Positions 1 to 11,175 of a DNA stretch of 64,000 nucleotides are shown here, in pieces. A model generated the notes under the pieces. That model worked only from the letters and a program-made list of their open reading frames with translations, made no database searches and was not told where the DNA came from. A program made the translations under genes and the position numbers. Positions within the stretch are counted from its first letter, which is position 1. Each line of letters opens with the position of its first letter. The DNA is from Symbiodinium natans (taxonomy: Eukaryota > Sar > Dinophyceae > Suessiales > Symbiodiniaceae): positions 186,001 to 250,000 of the forward strand of contig CAJNDS010002747.1 of the NCBI GenBank assembly GCA_905221605.1, read 5' to 3'.

Positions 1-1399
1 CAAATGCAGACGTGTGACGTACAACCAGGCTCCCCCACCCCCCCCTTTCCCGGCTCGCAACAGTAGGTGGAATTCACTGGGGGCTCAGCCAAACCCTCAA
101 CCCGCTTGAGCCTTGAAACCTCAGGACAGGGCGATCGTGCCAAGGACGCCCGCATGCAAGCTTTTGGGTTTTGTTGCTTGACATCTTGAGGTTGAGGGCT
201 GGTCGAACCTTGTGCGTTATTGCGTTTGCTCCTTACATCTTTAGTGCTTCATCCCGGATTAATGACCTAGCGAAGTCAACAGAGGCCTAGCATGTCATTA
301 GCGAATGAGTATGCGCTTAGAAATCGGCGGGTGCTTGTTGCGGCGCCGGTACATCAAAGGTTAACCTTTCGTTTTGGGAGGATCCCCTCGAAATTGTCCG
401 GGGTGGGGGGAGCTGCCTGCCACATTTCCGGCACCTATTTTGCAGAGTGGGGGGGCAAGGTGTCGGCAGCCATGGCAGGGTTGCTTTGTAGCTGAGTGAG
501 TACTCTTTACACTTTTTGGGATACTATAATCTCTACAAAACTAAAAGTGCACAACACTTTTTGGGGGCTTATGAGCTCAGCAACTAAGAGCTGCAACACA
601 AAAATTCCACGCTTGCTTCCGGCCTTGGGCTTCCTGACAGGAGGTCCTACGACGAGGGAGTTTCCATTTGGAGAAGATTGAGAGCATGGTGATCAACTGA
701 TGCGCGCATTTAGAGCATCACCTCTCGTGGATGCATCTTCCACCATGGTTTAGCATCCGCTTGGGATGCAGACAGTGGCTGTAGACTGCCAGGTGTACCT
801 TAAAGGATGGTTGGTGATGGCTTCTTGCGGGATATTCCTGTCTAGGCCTGTGGGCATTACCGGCCCGATTGTTGACGGCAGGCCTTTTGCGTTTGGCATG
901 GCTGGCATCTATTTCAGGCTTGCAGACTGGCTGCGCGGAAAAAAACACAACCATTCCAACTCCATCCTAACTTTGGTTTCGGGCAGGGGACTGAGAGGAG
1001 TCAGTTGGGATGTGGTATAACCCATCGCTTCGCGCCGAGGCCATTGCCTTCGCACGCAGGATTGCCGGCCTGCAGCTTCATCTACGGGGCCGAAGCAGAT
1101 CTTCAGATGGCCAACTCCTCCAATGTGTGTGTGTGTGCATTTTCATGGCAAGCAGTAGAGATGCAGATGGCCACATGGTCGTAGCAATGCACCAGACGAC
1201 TCTTAGAAGCAACGGAAGTCCGAGCACTCGTTCTCAGCCAGGACCTGGGCCGACATCCTCACCTCCCGGCTCAATGGACTGGCGCAGGTGGGTTCGGGTT
1301 GGTGGAAAAAAGATGGAGAAAAGCGTTTGGTGCAGCAGTCCCAGCCGTAACAAAGGGTTTGGGGTTTAGTGTTTGAGGTTTAGGGCCCCGGAAGCCCTG
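1..1399. other. intergenic, no gene recognised
   Basis: No reading frame here has convincing protein character. A weak exon-like stretch on the + strand around 1076-1122 (reading SFIYGAEADLQMANSSN) ends directly at a GTGTGTG run that could act as a splice donor. A short degenerate TTTAGGG tract lies at about 1357-1384. Confidence 0.4.
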
Positions 1400-1527
1400 T
1401 TGAGTTGCGAGGATCAGCAGAGGTGCCATGGCTCAGAATCAAAGACGATGGTGTTACCTGTCCTACCTGTGAGAGGTGCAAGCAAGCTCGACACGAGATT
1501 TGCAAACACGAACGGTCCACGCAGTAA
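1400..1527 (+). CDS. exon-like fragment with Cys-rich motif
   Basis: An open stretch without its own start codon reads ...VPWLRIKDDGVTCPTCERC, then a basic, Cys/His-containing tail, and stops at TAA 1525-1527. The W-L-x(n)-D-D-G-x-x-C-x-x-C arrangement resembles the start of BED/TTF-type zinc fingers of hAT-like transposase genes, but the stretch is too short to assign. It could be a decayed transposon piece or one exon of a host gene. No full zinc-finger spacing (a second C/H pair) can be confirmed. Confidence 0.25.
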
Positions 1528-1820
1528 ACGCGATGCTCCGAATCTACTTGGCTGTGAACAACACTACTGTTGTAGTACTTGTCAGAAATGCTACCTTAAC
1601 ATGTGGGCAAGGCATTTTTTGAAAGCCATCGCAATTGAACCAGAAACCACAAAAATGTAGCGTGCAGGCATAATCTGCACGCAGTTGAGTACAATGTTTA
1701 GATAACAGCTGCAACCCCTCACCCCAAACCCCAAAGCCCAATTCTACAACAAGACCCCCTTGCGCTCTGGCACCTAGGTGTGGAAGGGGGGGGACCCTGT
1801 TGCCCTTTCCTTTGTAAACA

Positions 1821-1983
1821 CCCTAAACCCTAAACCCTAAACCCCAAACCCCAAACCCCAAACCCTAAACCCTAAACCCTAAACCCTAAACCCTAAACCC
1901 TAAACCCTAAACCCTAAGCCCTAAGCCCTAAGCCCTAAGCCCTAAACCCTAAGCCCTAAACCCTAACCCTAAACCCTAAACCC
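1821..1983. repeat. interstitial telomere-type array (CCCTAAA)n
   Basis: About 23 units of the heptamer CCCTAAA with CCCTAAG and CCCCAAA variants. It lies directly upstream of a pyrimidine-rich tract and an exon-like island at 2043, so it may sit inside an intron. Confidence 0.95.
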
Positions 1984-2042
1984 ACCCCCCCGCCCCGCCT
2001 TCCCTTTACCTCCCTTCAATTCCATCCTCCACCTCACACCAG

Positions 2043-2095
2043 GACCAGCGCCAAGCTTTCCTCCGACGACGCCGGAGCATCAATGCCTCGCCCAG
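2043..2095 (+). CDS. short candidate exon
   Basis: A long pyrimidine-rich tract (about 1984-2038) ends in CACACCAG. It is followed by 53 nt reading DQRQAFLRRRRSINASP and then CCCAG|GTGCGG. Acceptor, reading frame and GT donor all fit an internal exon. The telomere-type array at 1821-1983 would then lie in the upstream intron. The product cannot be named from 17 residues. Confidence 0.35.
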
Positions 2096-2653
2096 GTGCG
2101 GCCGATTTGGCTTATTATTGTTGTTATCATATTCGTTTATGCTTTTTCGTTTTTTTTGACACTTTATTTTTTGGGGGGGTCGAATCTCTGGTTGTCTCAA
2201 TTTACTTTGGGCGTTTTTATTTTAGGCTTTCATAGAGTTGCTAGGGAAGACTAAAATGCACTTTGTTGGCTCTTGTAGTCTCATGGCTGTTTTGCTCTTG
2301 CGCTTGTCTCGTAGTCTGGCTGCCCTGTGTCGCAGTGGTGGCTAATGTTTGGCTCGAGTTGCAGCTGATCCCTAAACCCTAAACCCTGAACCCTAAGCTG
2401 ATCCTCGAGATTTTTTGGCCCACTTGCCCTGCGGACCCCAGGTGGGCCAAAACCCTGGAAGTCCTGAATTCGACATGCTTATCGAGCACGTCTTAATGTG
2501 GCTTCATTGGTAATATTACAAAGAATCATATATTCTGATAAAATTAACACAGTTTTCCCTGGCAATGGGTACCATCCAGCACCCCTTAATGGAAATCGTT
2601 CCCGAAACCCTCACCCATAAATCCCCAACATGCTCCAAACCTAGAAAACCCAG

Positions 2654-2743
2654 GTCGACGAATCGGACGACCTCGGTTTCGCCCCGGTCGAGGGCCCCAG
2701 CCACAATGAGGCGCCCGACGAACCTAAGAGCCTTAGTACCTGA
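2654..2743 (+). CDS. short candidate terminal exon, acidic
   Basis: After an acceptor-like CCCAG at 2649-2653 the frame reads VDESDDLGFAPVEGPSHNEA followed by nine more residues, and stops at TGA 2741-2743. The acidic, Pro-rich composition is protein-like and differs from the AT-richer flanks. It may be the last exon of the gene containing the 2043-2095 exon, but the phases were not proven to join. Confidence 0.3.
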   Translation, partial: VDESDDLGFAPVEGPSHNEAPDEPKSLST

Positions 2744-3445
2744 AGTCCATGTGGAGTGGTGAACCCCTGTGCGCATGGTTGAGAGTAAGGAGTTGACATT
2801 TCGAGCTCAGATCAGCGCTCGGAAATCTTGCAATTGAATTCTGCCGCTGGTGGTCGTCATGCAAGGTCGGCCAGCGTGGGCGGCAGGCGCGAAGACGAAG
2901 AGGCCCAGCCGCAGAGAAGCTAGTTGCGGCAAGTTCACTTGCACACCAGGAACAGGGTGTCTGGTCAGGACACGATTCTTTCATCCAGGGCTGGCATGTC
3001 AAGCTTGACTCAGCAGAATGAGAGTCGGGGCAGTGCAAATTTGTGCGCCGAAGCTGCTTGCCATGCTCGCCTCGCAAGAGTAACCTTCACTGCACTGCAA
3101 AACTACCTCAAGTACGAAATGGGCCAAAAAAGGGTTCAGAATTCCATATGCCCGAATAAGACTTCAGTCACAGTGGTGTAGGCTATAATGCATTGTGATC
3201 TCTTTCCTATGTGGGAAAATATGGCCCCAAAGGTAAGCGCCTGGGTAAAGAATCCCGGGACCCTACACCCTAGACGAGGCGGGTTTCGGATGTTTAGGGT
3301 CTTGAGAGGGTTCAGTCCGTGGTCCGTTAAACAATAATTACATACGGCTTATGGGTTCGCAGGGATTATCGGGTTTTGAAAGGGTTTTAGGTGTTAAAGG
3401 GCATATTCCCCTCTGAAACCTTGCCGACCTTGTGGCCATCACCAG

Positions 3446-3514
3446 TGGAGGTCAGCACACGCCACATTGTGGATCTGGCTGCGTTGTACAAGCTGACGCT
3501 CTGCCGAGCCCAGG
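3446..3514 (+). CDS. short candidate internal exon
   Basis: Between ATCACCAG (acceptor) and CCCAGG|GTATAG (donor) the frame reads VEVSTRHIVDLAALYKLTLC plus RAQ, a helical, clearly protein-like segment. A telomere-type tract (3529-3594) starts 15 bases after the proposed donor. No family recognised. Confidence 0.35.
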
Positions 3515-3528
3515 GTATAGGTTCAGGG

Positions 3529-3594
3529 ATTAGGGTTTAGGGTTTGAGGTTTGGGGTTTAGGTTAGTGTTAAGAATGTTTTAGGGTTTAGGGTT
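3529..3594. repeat. interstitial telomere-type tract (TTTAGGG)n
   Basis: Degenerate TTTAGGG/TTTGGGG units. Another short CCCTAAA tract lies at 3812-3834, in the opposite orientation. Confidence 0.9.
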
Positions 3595-3839
3595 TCGCGG
3601 CTTCAAAGACCTTGCACCAACACTGGGCTTTCCGGGTGCTTGTCACTTGTGGCCATCTTCTGTGTGCCGGCCACTCCCATCTGCACCCTGAACTTCGGGT
3701 AGATTAGCACGCTGCAAGGCGTCTCAGCAGAGCGCACCAACTGTGGAGCCTAGGCCCCAAGCTTCAAGACTCAAGCACCCTAAACGCTCCAAAACCAAGT
3801 TGTAAGACACCCCAAACCCTAAACCCTAAACCCTGTATT

Positions 3840-3958
3840 ATGGCATCTTTGCGGGGACATTCTGTAGGCTGGCAGCACCTTTTTGAGACTTGGCAAAGCA
3901 CAGTGGATGCAACTAAGGATCACGCGCGATCTGAGGCGCCCCACCCATGGATGCAATT
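3840..3958 (+). CDS. candidate first exon starting at ATG
   Basis: ATG at 3840 opens a frame reading MASLRGHSVGWQHLFETWQS and a further polar segment ending ...PHPWMQ. A (GT)n run then begins, and the GTGTGTG could serve as donor. The start abuts a CCCTAAA tract. Continuing the frame through the GT run gives low-complexity VCVCV, which is why I end it at 3958. No family recognised. Confidence 0.25.
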
Positions 3959-4355
3959 GTGTGTGTGTGTGTGTGTTGTCCGGGTGTTTTTCAAGGTGAT
4001 GGGCCGAAGCAGTGCGATCCCTACCTCCATAGCGTTCAAAGTTCAGTCGGGGTGTAGTTACTGACAGCTGCAAAACAAATTTCAGGTGGTTCTCAATAAT
4101 GGGCTAGGCTTGAGGTAGTTGATGGCAGTTGGGGGCGGCAAACAAAAAGCCTTCACTTTGGGGTTTTAGGGTACAACCTCAGCATGCAGGACCTTCAGCC
4201 AAGCTTCGCGGGTGATGGCTGTGAAGCGCAACGTCCTCAGCCGACAAGACATCCGAATCTGGGGGGGTTGATTTTGAACTCTGTTTTTTAAAAGTGGATC
4301 TCTGATGTGTACAAAGTAAATGCACAATGAACAAGACGGGGTTTTCGGTACAACT

Positions 4356-4628
4356 TCAGGGAATGACACATGGCTGTCGGGGCACGCAGCAATCGTTGCA
4401 CATCCAGATGGGCTCCGCCCACCAACAGACCAGCGCGCGACTGCTTTCGACAATGCGCGGCTGGCACTGCCTTGCGAGTAGGACCCAGAACTCCGCTGAG
4501 TTGAGCTCGGGGTGCTTGCGCTTGTGCCTCAGTGGCCCGCGGAGGATATGCCGGGCCGCCCCTTGCCGGTCTGTTCGCATGCTGTGCACTGGCCCACCCC
4601 AGGAGACGCAACGTTTCAGTAGCCTCAT
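4356..4628 (-). CDS. possible small protein or exon, Cys-rich C-terminus
   Basis: A 90-codon minus-strand frame from ATG 4628 to TGA 4356. Its middle and end are protein-like (RHKRKHPELNSAEFWVLLAR, then a Trp/Cys-rich end with MCNDCCVPRQPC). The three close C-x-x-C-type pairs suggest a metal-binding end. A longer minus frame in another register (to 4812) and a plus-strand frame of equal length overlap it, so strand is uncertain. It may be an exon and not a full gene. Confidence 0.3.
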   Translation of the reverse strand: MRLLKRCVSWGGPVHSMRTDRQGAARHILRGPLRHKRKHPELNSAEFWVLLARQCQPRIVESSRALVCWWAEPIWMCNDCCVPRQPCVIP

Positions 4629-4859
4629 ACAAGATCTCGCTCCTGCGCATTTTGTGGATCACGTTGCGCTCTTGCTGCAGATGCTGGTGCCAAGAGCACG
4701 GGACGCATGGGACGCGCAAGGCCACACAGGGAGACAGAAAACTCACAGAACGTGTCGCAACGGCGAACCGCTTGCTCGTCTCTCGCGCACATGTCTCAAC
4801 ACAGACATGCAATGGTATCTCTGTGTTGAGTCATCGGTTGTTGATGCGTAGCAAATCAT

Positions 4860-6130
4860 GCGCAGATATCCACAGGTGCGACCTATTGTAGCCTGTCTCG
4901 CTGCAAGGTTTCCGTATCTCGCAATGTTGGCCCCATGCTACTTTTCTTAAGCCGCGTCGGGCGGCCTCTCCATCCGCGTGGCATGCTGATCCTGAGCTGG
5001 ACCAAGAAATTGCTTGTACTTGACTTGCCCCGGCACATGTCGACCAAGGCGTTTCAAAGCAGGTCTCTCGGCAACTTCTTCGCTATGCTATGACTTGGGA
5101 TGGTCGGGTTGTCTCTAGGTCCTATGCTATTGGTCCATGCTTCCCAATATGTAATGTAGGCCGATGTGTCTTCTGGCACTTCGAGCTTCTCCACCCTGGC
5201 AGAAGACGTGGGCGTTTCCTAGACCAGAGTTACGCCCATGTGTACCCCAAATATTGGACAATCCCCAATCCCCTTCTGAGGACACCAAACACTCGTGGGA
5301 AACATGAACAAGATACGACTCGGTACTGAACATCTCGCAAGAATGCTTCGTGCATCTCAAGCGAAGGTTTGTGCAACTTGCATCTGAACGCAAACGTACA
5401 TGTAACTCGAGGCATCTCGACACACATGCCCCGGTGAGAGAAAGGCACGAAAACTAAGTTAAGGTTTGTTAGTGTTCTTGCTATTGCCTTTTCTAGGTCT
5501 GCATGCTGCTCGCGTTGCCCAATTTTGTTTGGAAGCGCTCAGTCTCTTGTGTCATGCCCGGATCCATGAGGTGAGGGCGCGGCATTAGGCACGGGCAGCT
5601 CGAATCGGGGTGCTCGGATTTCGGGGGATCAAGGGCCACGGCTTCCTTTTTTGCATGTCTAGGGAGTCTAAGGTTTAGGCTTCACAACTGCCATCACAAC
5701 CGTCACAACCGAGAGTACGGCCCAGCGTGCCTGAACGAGGTTCACAGCTTGTTGCGAAAGCAGAGACTGGCTGGTGGCTAGACGCGCCCTTGCAACCTAC
5801 ATTTGCCCGACGGCTGGCCATGTTGGCCGCAAGGTCCGCAACCCCATACAATTGGGCTTTCTTTCCTAAGCACATGCCTGCCCACGCAGGCGTGCAGCTC
5901 AGGCGCCATTTCGGAAGGGTGCTTGGGTGATCTTGGGTGCGTTCACCGTGCCAGGTTTCGGACTTCATGGGGGTCCGGGGTTTCGTGTCGAGGGTTGACA
6001 CGATTTCTTTCAAGCCAGGTTCTGCAATTTGATTCGTTCTTGTTGGAGATAGACCTTCATGCGGTCGGAAGCATTGGGCACTCCTCATCCCCTCAACCGA
6101 CTTGCCTTCAAAGCCAGCTGAATTGAGAAG
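4860..6130. other. intergenic, no clear gene
   Basis: A plus-strand open stretch at 5727-5930 reads protein-like in part (KAETGWWLDAPLQPTFARRL) but has no supported start, splice context or family. The rest shows nothing I can assign. A short CCCTAAA tract sits at about 6150-6165. Confidence 0.35.
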
Positions 6131-6222
6131 CCCTTGTATCAGCCGCTCTACACCCTAAACCCTATACAGAATACCGACTCCCTTGTAGAAGCTGCTCACA
6201 CGCCCCTGTCTCAGTGTGCCCA

Positions 6223-6345
6223 CCATGGACGCGCTGCGGCTGCGCTTCGCCGAGCTGGCCCCGGGCCATGCGCACCTCGGGGTCCCCCGGGAGCGGAGAG
6301 CTGTCTGTGTGTTTTTGTTGGTTTGGGGTTGGCGGTTTAGGGTTT
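6223..6345 (+). CDS. exon-like island ending in telomere tract
   Basis: CCACCATGG (ATG at 6223) starts a GC-rich frame reading MDALRLRFAELAPGHAHLGV then PRERRAVC. It degenerates directly into (TTTAGGG)n, where it meets a stop. The first about 28 codons look coding; the rest is repeat. A donor near GTCTGTGTG would leave the telomere array in an intron. Function unknown. Confidence 0.25.
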
Positions 6346-6383
6346 AGGGTTTAGGGTTTAGGGTTTAGGGTTTAGGGTTTAGG
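6335..6383. repeat. interstitial telomere-type array (TTTAGGG)n
   Basis: Seven near-perfect TTTAGGG units. Single GGGTTTAGGG echoes follow at 6449-6465 and 6494-6503. Confidence 0.95.
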
Positions 6384-6619
6384 TGGTTGTCCTGGGCTGC
6401 GGGGGGATAAGGGCGAAGTAGGCAGTGGTGAGGAGTCCTGCTTGCAAAAAGGGTTTAGGGTTTAGGGGCAGAGTCACAGCAGCCCAGACGCAAAAGGGTT
6501 TAGGGCCACCGACTAAGCGAGAATCTTCAGAAGCCCACTGCAAAATGGGTTTGGGGTCATTTGGGGTTCCTGGCACTCGCGTCGAGGGGCCTGTGCCAGG
6601 TTCCAGATCCCGCTGACGC

Positions 6620-7380
6620 TGCTGTCCGGGCCCCTGGTGAGAAAAAAAGATTGGTCTTGGAAGACGATTAGCCTTGGGGCCTTGTTTGGGGATTCAGGCA
6701 GGGTCTTCCTTTTAAAGCATGCAGCATGGACAAGAACCCTCGCGGAAATGCCACAAGAAGCCGGCCCTGTTCTGTAAGACATATCGGCAGTCAGCCGCCA
6801 AACTGCAGCGTACCACCTCGTAGGACCTTGGGCACCCTAGCAATCTGAGGGTGGTTTCATGGGCCCTGCAGAGGGTCCCTAACCTCCTTTAGAGGGTTCT
6901 GATGCATGGGCCCTTAATTTGTATAGAGTCTCTCAGGGGTATATGAGGGGTACCCTTTTAAGGGCCCATACTAAGGGACCATGTAACTACCCTTAGAAGC
7001 AAAACCCAACCCATTCAACAGGCCGCCTCTACGCGCCTAGAACCGGCCCTCAGGGGACTGAACTTGGAGGCCAGGGCTTTTTGGGATTTCGAAGTGGCTA
7101 AACGGCCCAGCTTAGGTCTAAGTTGTCAGATGTTTGGAGGTTGACCTTTGCCTCGCGTTTTTCAGAAAGGTGTGACCTTGGATATATCTGTCTAAGACGT
7201 TTTTCGATGTGTGGTCTTGGTGTTGCTGCCAGAAGGGTTCAAGGTACCAGTATCGACGAGCCAGGCCTCCCTCTGCAACACACGCCCCTGTTTGAGGAAG
7301 CCTACACCCTGGTATCGTCCAGCTCTAACCCAAGACCTTCGGGTTTAGGGCTTAGGGTTTAGGGCTTAGGGGGTACAGAA
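6620..7380. other. intergenic with palindromic GGTACCC/AAGGG motifs
   Basis: No gene recognised. At 6890-6985 short palindromic pieces (GGGGTACCC, TTTTAAGGGCCC, AAGGGACC) recur. Similar pieces appear at 8270-8310, 8445-8515, 9640-9690 and 10930-10965, suggesting a degraded small repeat family. A TTTAGGG/CTTAGGG tract ends the stretch at 7341-7370. Confidence 0.4.
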
Positions 7381-7387
7381 GGCCCGA

Positions 7388-7505
7388 CATGGAACAGCAA
7401 GACGAAACAAGCATGGGAGGAGGCGCAGCGCCTGGAGACGCGTCGGCGGCGCCTAGCGGCGCAGCTGCTGTCGGCGAGTGGGCCCAGATTGAGCTTGCGG
7501 AGAAG
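7388..7505 (+). CDS. exon-like island after telomere tract
   Basis: Directly after a GGGTTTAGGG tract two frames are open. One reads KQAWEEAQRLETRRRRLAAQ LLSASGP, a helical, coiled-coil-like exon candidate. The other starts ATG GAA CAG at 7389 and gives an Ala/Gly-rich 44-codon frame ending TGA at 7520. The first is more protein-like, but no acceptor or donor is unambiguous. Confidence 0.25.
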
Positions 7506-7751
7506 GGCAAACTATTCGGCTGAATTTAGTGTGAAGTTAGGGTTTATGGGGGCTCGGAGAATTCCAAAAAGTGCCCCCCCCCCCCCCCGGGGTAGATTAC
7601 CAAAAAGCTCTCAGATTCCCAGGGCGCGGCCTATCCGGCAGAGCTCCAGGCGGGCTGGGAGGACTTTGGCTCAGAAACCTTGTGGGCTTCCTGGCAGCCG
7701 TGGAAGCGCTGTAGTTCCCGCTCCTTCCAGGCGGCACCTTAGAGCCTGCAC

Positions 7752-7881
7752 CTCCAAAGAGCACTCAATCCCGGAGCCCTCACCCGCGTCGCAGATCTTC
7801 GCCCGCTTCGGCATCCCGCCCAGCATGCGGCGAGAGGCGCGGAGCGCGCGGAGCACACCGAAGTCGCGGTCCGAGAGACAT
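7752..7881 (-). CDS. candidate internal exon, minus strand
   Basis: On the minus strand ATCAGTCAG (acceptor) is followed by 130 nt reading CLSDRDFGVLRALRASRRML and GGMPKRAKICDAGEGSGIEC SLE, ending at GGAG|GTGCAG (donor). The GC-rich, Arg/Leu-rich composition is typical of coding DNA. A minus-strand open frame from ATG 8160 (to about 7930) lies upstream and could be the preceding exon. Family not recognised. Confidence 0.35.
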
Positions 7882-7929
7882 CTGACTGATGGCAGGTTTG
7901 GAGCTCCATCATGGGGGCATCCTCGGCTT

Positions 7930-8160
7930 TGATTGGGCTTTGGGGTGTGGGCCCGCAGTACGGTTGTGCGCCCTTCGTGCATCGCGCACTGTGCGTTGCG
8001 CCTCGAGCCGTCGGAGGTTGTTTCCAGATGTTTCCAGGGTGCCGAGTACTAGCGCCGCCAGCCAGGTTGTCGAATCGACGGGGACCGCAGCTCTGCAGGC
8101 CGCTACGGGTCTCTTCCGTTTGACTGCGCAGATTGCGCGAAGCTGGCCCAGTTCACGCAT
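7930..8160 (-). CDS. candidate first exon, minus strand
   Basis: ATG at 8160 (minus) opens a basic frame reading MRELGQLRAICAVKRKRPVA followed by a segment with LAALVLGTLETSGNN. It lies 5' of the minus-strand exon candidate at 7752-7881 and might splice to it. The exact donor is not determined. A plus-strand frame overlaps, so confidence is low. Confidence 0.25.
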
Positions 8161-9030
8161 GTAAGCCGCAGAGTACCCTAAAACCCCAACCCTTAAAACT
8201 CAATGTAAGCCGCAGAGTACCCTAAAACCCTAGCCTAGAACCCTTTACCCCTTCTTAACCCTGGCTCTCTTAACAAGGGACCTTATTCAGAGGGTCTATA
8301 TCCCCAAGGGTCCCCCTAATCCTATCCCCTGCGTCCTAGCTAGCAGGAGGCAGCGAAGGGAATCAACGAGCCTGGCTCCCAAGTTTTGGGTGTGATTTAG
8401 GGGCTCCGGCGTTTGGGGCCTAATGTGGGGGGGTTTCCGAAAAAACGGGGTACCCTTTTTGGGGGGTCCCTTTAAGGGGATTCTAGTCTATTTGGGGTAT
8501 AAGAGGGGCACCCCTACTTTTGGAAATACCCGTTTAGAGAGTTTGTTTTGATGGAGTTCAGAGTCGGCATCTGCTGAAGAATGTTGGGCTGATTCCCCGC
8601 CGTCCAGATGCAAAAAACCAGGGGGCTTAGGATGGTTGAGGGTGTTTTTGAAGAGTTTGGTTTGGGCAGACGCTGCGGCTGATACTGTAGGCGCTCTTGG
8701 GGCGTCTGCTGGGTGAATCCCCCGGTGCTTGGTGAGTAGCGCACTGGACTGTGCGAGATTGACGGCACAACATGTCAGAAGATTGCCTGCATATTCTACA
8801 CTGGGTGAAGTTGCTGACCAATGAGGTGGGAGTGGCTCACAGATGACGTGTTGCGACTCGATGTGTCGGAGCACTGCCCAGTGCTCGGACAGGGGTCTTC
8901 AGCCGCGCTCGGCTCTTCAGTGGGGGCTTGAGGGGGCGTGGGAAGGAGTTCCGCTGCGGGACCGTGGTCAGGTTCTCACGGGTGTTTGCGTCGGCCTTTG
9001 TGGGCCCATCTACCACTGTAGGCCACGGTC

Positions 9031-9078
9031 TAGGGTTTAGGGTTTAGGGTTTAGGGTTAGGGTTTAGGGTTAGGGTTT
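9031..9078. repeat. interstitial telomere-type array (TTTAGGG)n
   Basis: About six TTTAGGG and TTAGGG units. The array runs straight into TTTCTTCAG, the acceptor of the exon-like island at 9085. Confidence 0.95.
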
Positions 9079-9084
9079 CTTCAG

Positions 9085-9138
9085 AGAGGCGCGAACGACG
9101 TGTCCTACTTCCCCTTCGATGAGATCGCCGAGGCGCTG
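9085..9138 (+). CDS. short candidate internal exon
   Basis: TTTCTTCAG precedes 54 nt reading RGANDVSYFPFDEIAEAL, followed by CTG|GTGTTGG as a possible donor. The peptide is strongly protein-like. The telomere array immediately 5' would make up the 3' part of the upstream intron. No family recognised from 18 residues. Confidence 0.35.
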
Positions 9139-9202
9139 GTGTTGGCACTCAGCAGCTTGACTCTGTTAACTCTCTGTTAACCACGGCGTTCTCCCCAACT
9201 TG

Positions 9203-9551
9203 CTACTACCATTACTGTTACTATGACTAAGTACTATTACTATTAATAATTACTATTACTATTGCTATTGCTATTACTATTGCTATTACGATTACTATTG
9301 CTATTACGATTACGATTACTATTACTATTACTATTGCTATTACTATTACTATTGCTATTGCTATTACGATTACTATTACTATTACGATTACGATTACTAT
9401 TACTATTACTATTGCTATCGCTATTGCTATTACTATTACTATTACTATTACTAGTACTATTACTATTACTATGACAATTGCTATTGCTATTGCTATTGCT
9501 ATTGCCATTGCTATTGCTATTGCTAATACTACTACTATTGCTATTACTATT
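9203..9551. repeat. hexanucleotide microsatellite (ATTACT / ATTGCT)n
   Basis: About 350 bp of trinucleotide/hexamer repeat built from TTACTA, TTGCTA and TTACGA. It gives spurious poly-Leu and poly-Val/Ile reading frames on the two strands. Confidence 0.95.
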
Positions 9552-10221
9552 ATTTGCCTATAAGAGAAAGTCTTCCGTATAAGGGTTAGAGGGGGTGATT
9601 ATCTTTTATCTTTCGGTTGTTAGGCAGATAGTAGCTTGGGGGCCCGTTTATATTTACGCGGGTCCCTCAGAGGGACCCTTTGCCCTAAAGCCATTGGCCC
9701 CTAATTCTTTTGTACCTTTAGATATTTGCGTTTGGTACTCTTTGGTTTTGGCCTCGAACCCCAGCAAAATGCAGAAGAAAAATCGATGTTTTCCTGAAAT
9801 AGGGGTTAGCTCTACTCCCCTGTTCCGAGGCAGAGACCCGCAGATCTCGTCGATGTGCGAAAGCGGGCTGCGAGCCCAGCAAGGAAATGGGGGTTTTCCG
9901 AGACCAGGGGGAACTTTTTTTCTTTTGAGGGCGCGGGGTTCCTCTGATATCCTATTAAACTATGAATAAGAACTTTTAAGTATATTGGGATATGGGCCCT
10001 TACTTGGAGAGATGCCCAAATCAAAGGCGCCCCATGTTGACGAGGGACCTGTTCCTTAAAGGGCGAACCCTTGATCCCTGCAATTGCGTCCTATGTGGGA
10101 AGCCCCTGTGAACCCCAAACCCAGTGCTGGGTTCCTTGGGACCCAGCGCTGTCGTCCCCATGCACTCAGCTTGCGTGACCAATCCTGGGGCCCCTCCGCC
10201 TCCCCCCCCCCCCCCCCCCCC

Positions 10222-10366
10222 CTGGCACCAGCTTCTTCAGCTTGAACTTAGAGTGTAGCCCAAGCTCTACCACCCATTTCCGAACCTGAAAGGCCGCCGC
10301 AGATGCCCATTGTGCGGGGCTTGGCCGGAGAGCCACATCTTTTGCAGTGGCAAGCAAACTTCTCAA
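10222..10366 (-). CDS. candidate exon, minus strand
   Basis: Minus-strand frame reading RSLLATAKDVALRPSPAQWA then SAAAFQVRKWVVELGLHSKF KLKKLVPG, bounded at its 3' end by a poly-C/poly-G tract (10201-10222). A second minus frame over the same DNA contains CHCKRCGSPAKP, so the true register is not settled. An internal TTTCAG|GTTCGG could be a splice site. Confidence 0.3.
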
Positions 10367-10729
10367 GCTTTCTGACGTCGTCGCGACAGCTCGGAATCCT
10401 CGTCCAAATGGGAGCCTACCCTAAACAAACCTCAATCCCGAAACCCTAAACCCCCCCCCCCCCTAACCCCCTGGCTGAGTTGATCCCGGCACCCGACGCG
10501 ATGGAGGCAGCCGTGCGAGGCTTAAGATCAGCGGGAAGAGATGGCAGAGGTCGAGCTGACATGGGGTGGGGGGGGGGGGTGGTTGGTCCTCTGGAGCATG
10601 GTGCCCTTGTCTTTGGGGATCCTAAATTATCAGACGGGGCCTTTCAAAGTAAGGGCCAGTAGTCTAGAGAATCCCTCACATATCCCTTGCAACTTCATGC
10701 CTCGAACTGGGGCGTTAGGATTATGATTC

Positions 10730-10804
10730 AGGGTTTAGGGTCTAGGGTTTAGGGCTTAGGGTTTAGGAACCAGGCTTTAGGCTTTTGGTTTCTAGGGTTT
10801 AGGG
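10730..10804. repeat. interstitial telomere-type array (TTTAGGG)n
   Basis: Degenerate TTTAGGG/CTTAGGG/TCTAGGG units. Confidence 0.9.
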
Positions 10805-10984
10805 CACACGGTGCGCAGCAGTGTTCGCTGCAAGCCTTGGCGAGGAGGATTTTTGTCGTCCGGCCAAGCAGTGCTTCGATTCTTTAAAATGCTAGGTTCA
10901 ACGATGACTTCTTGCGAGAATGCTAAGAGGGACTAAAACACCTCTTAGAGGGACCCCAACAGGCTCCCCCCATCATGTAGGTCA

Positions 10985-11105
10985 GCCCTCAAAGAAGCCA
11001 AAGAATCGAGGTGGCCAAGGAAGGAGCTGAACAGGAAGGCGCCCATCTTCGCAAAAGATCGGAAAGTTCTTGGTGGTGGGGATGTGATATCAACCCCATA
11101 CACAT
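10985..11105 (+). CDS. exon-like island before telomere tract
   Basis: Two plus frames are protein-like. One reads RIEVAKEGAEQEGAHLRKRS ESSW up to TTCTTG|GTGGTG. The other reads SALKEAKESRWPRKELNRKA and runs into the CCCTCAA array at 11131. Register undecided; function unknown. Confidence 0.25.
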
Positions 11106-11130
11106 CAGAGCCTCTAAACCCCCAAGCCCC

Positions 11131-11136
11131 TAAACC

Positions 11137-11175
<39 letters not shown>

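Noticed and set aside
98-118. Minus-strand TCAAGGCTCAAG resembling the end of the spliced-leader relic
   Set aside because: Lacks the TTTTGG part of the leader; too short to support.
1821-1983. Chromosome end (true telomere)
   Set aside because: The array is internal, followed by unique DNA, and similar arrays occur in both orientations throughout.
9227-9508. Poly-Val/Ile and poly-Leu frames
   Set aside because: Translation of a trinucleotide/hexanucleotide microsatellite.
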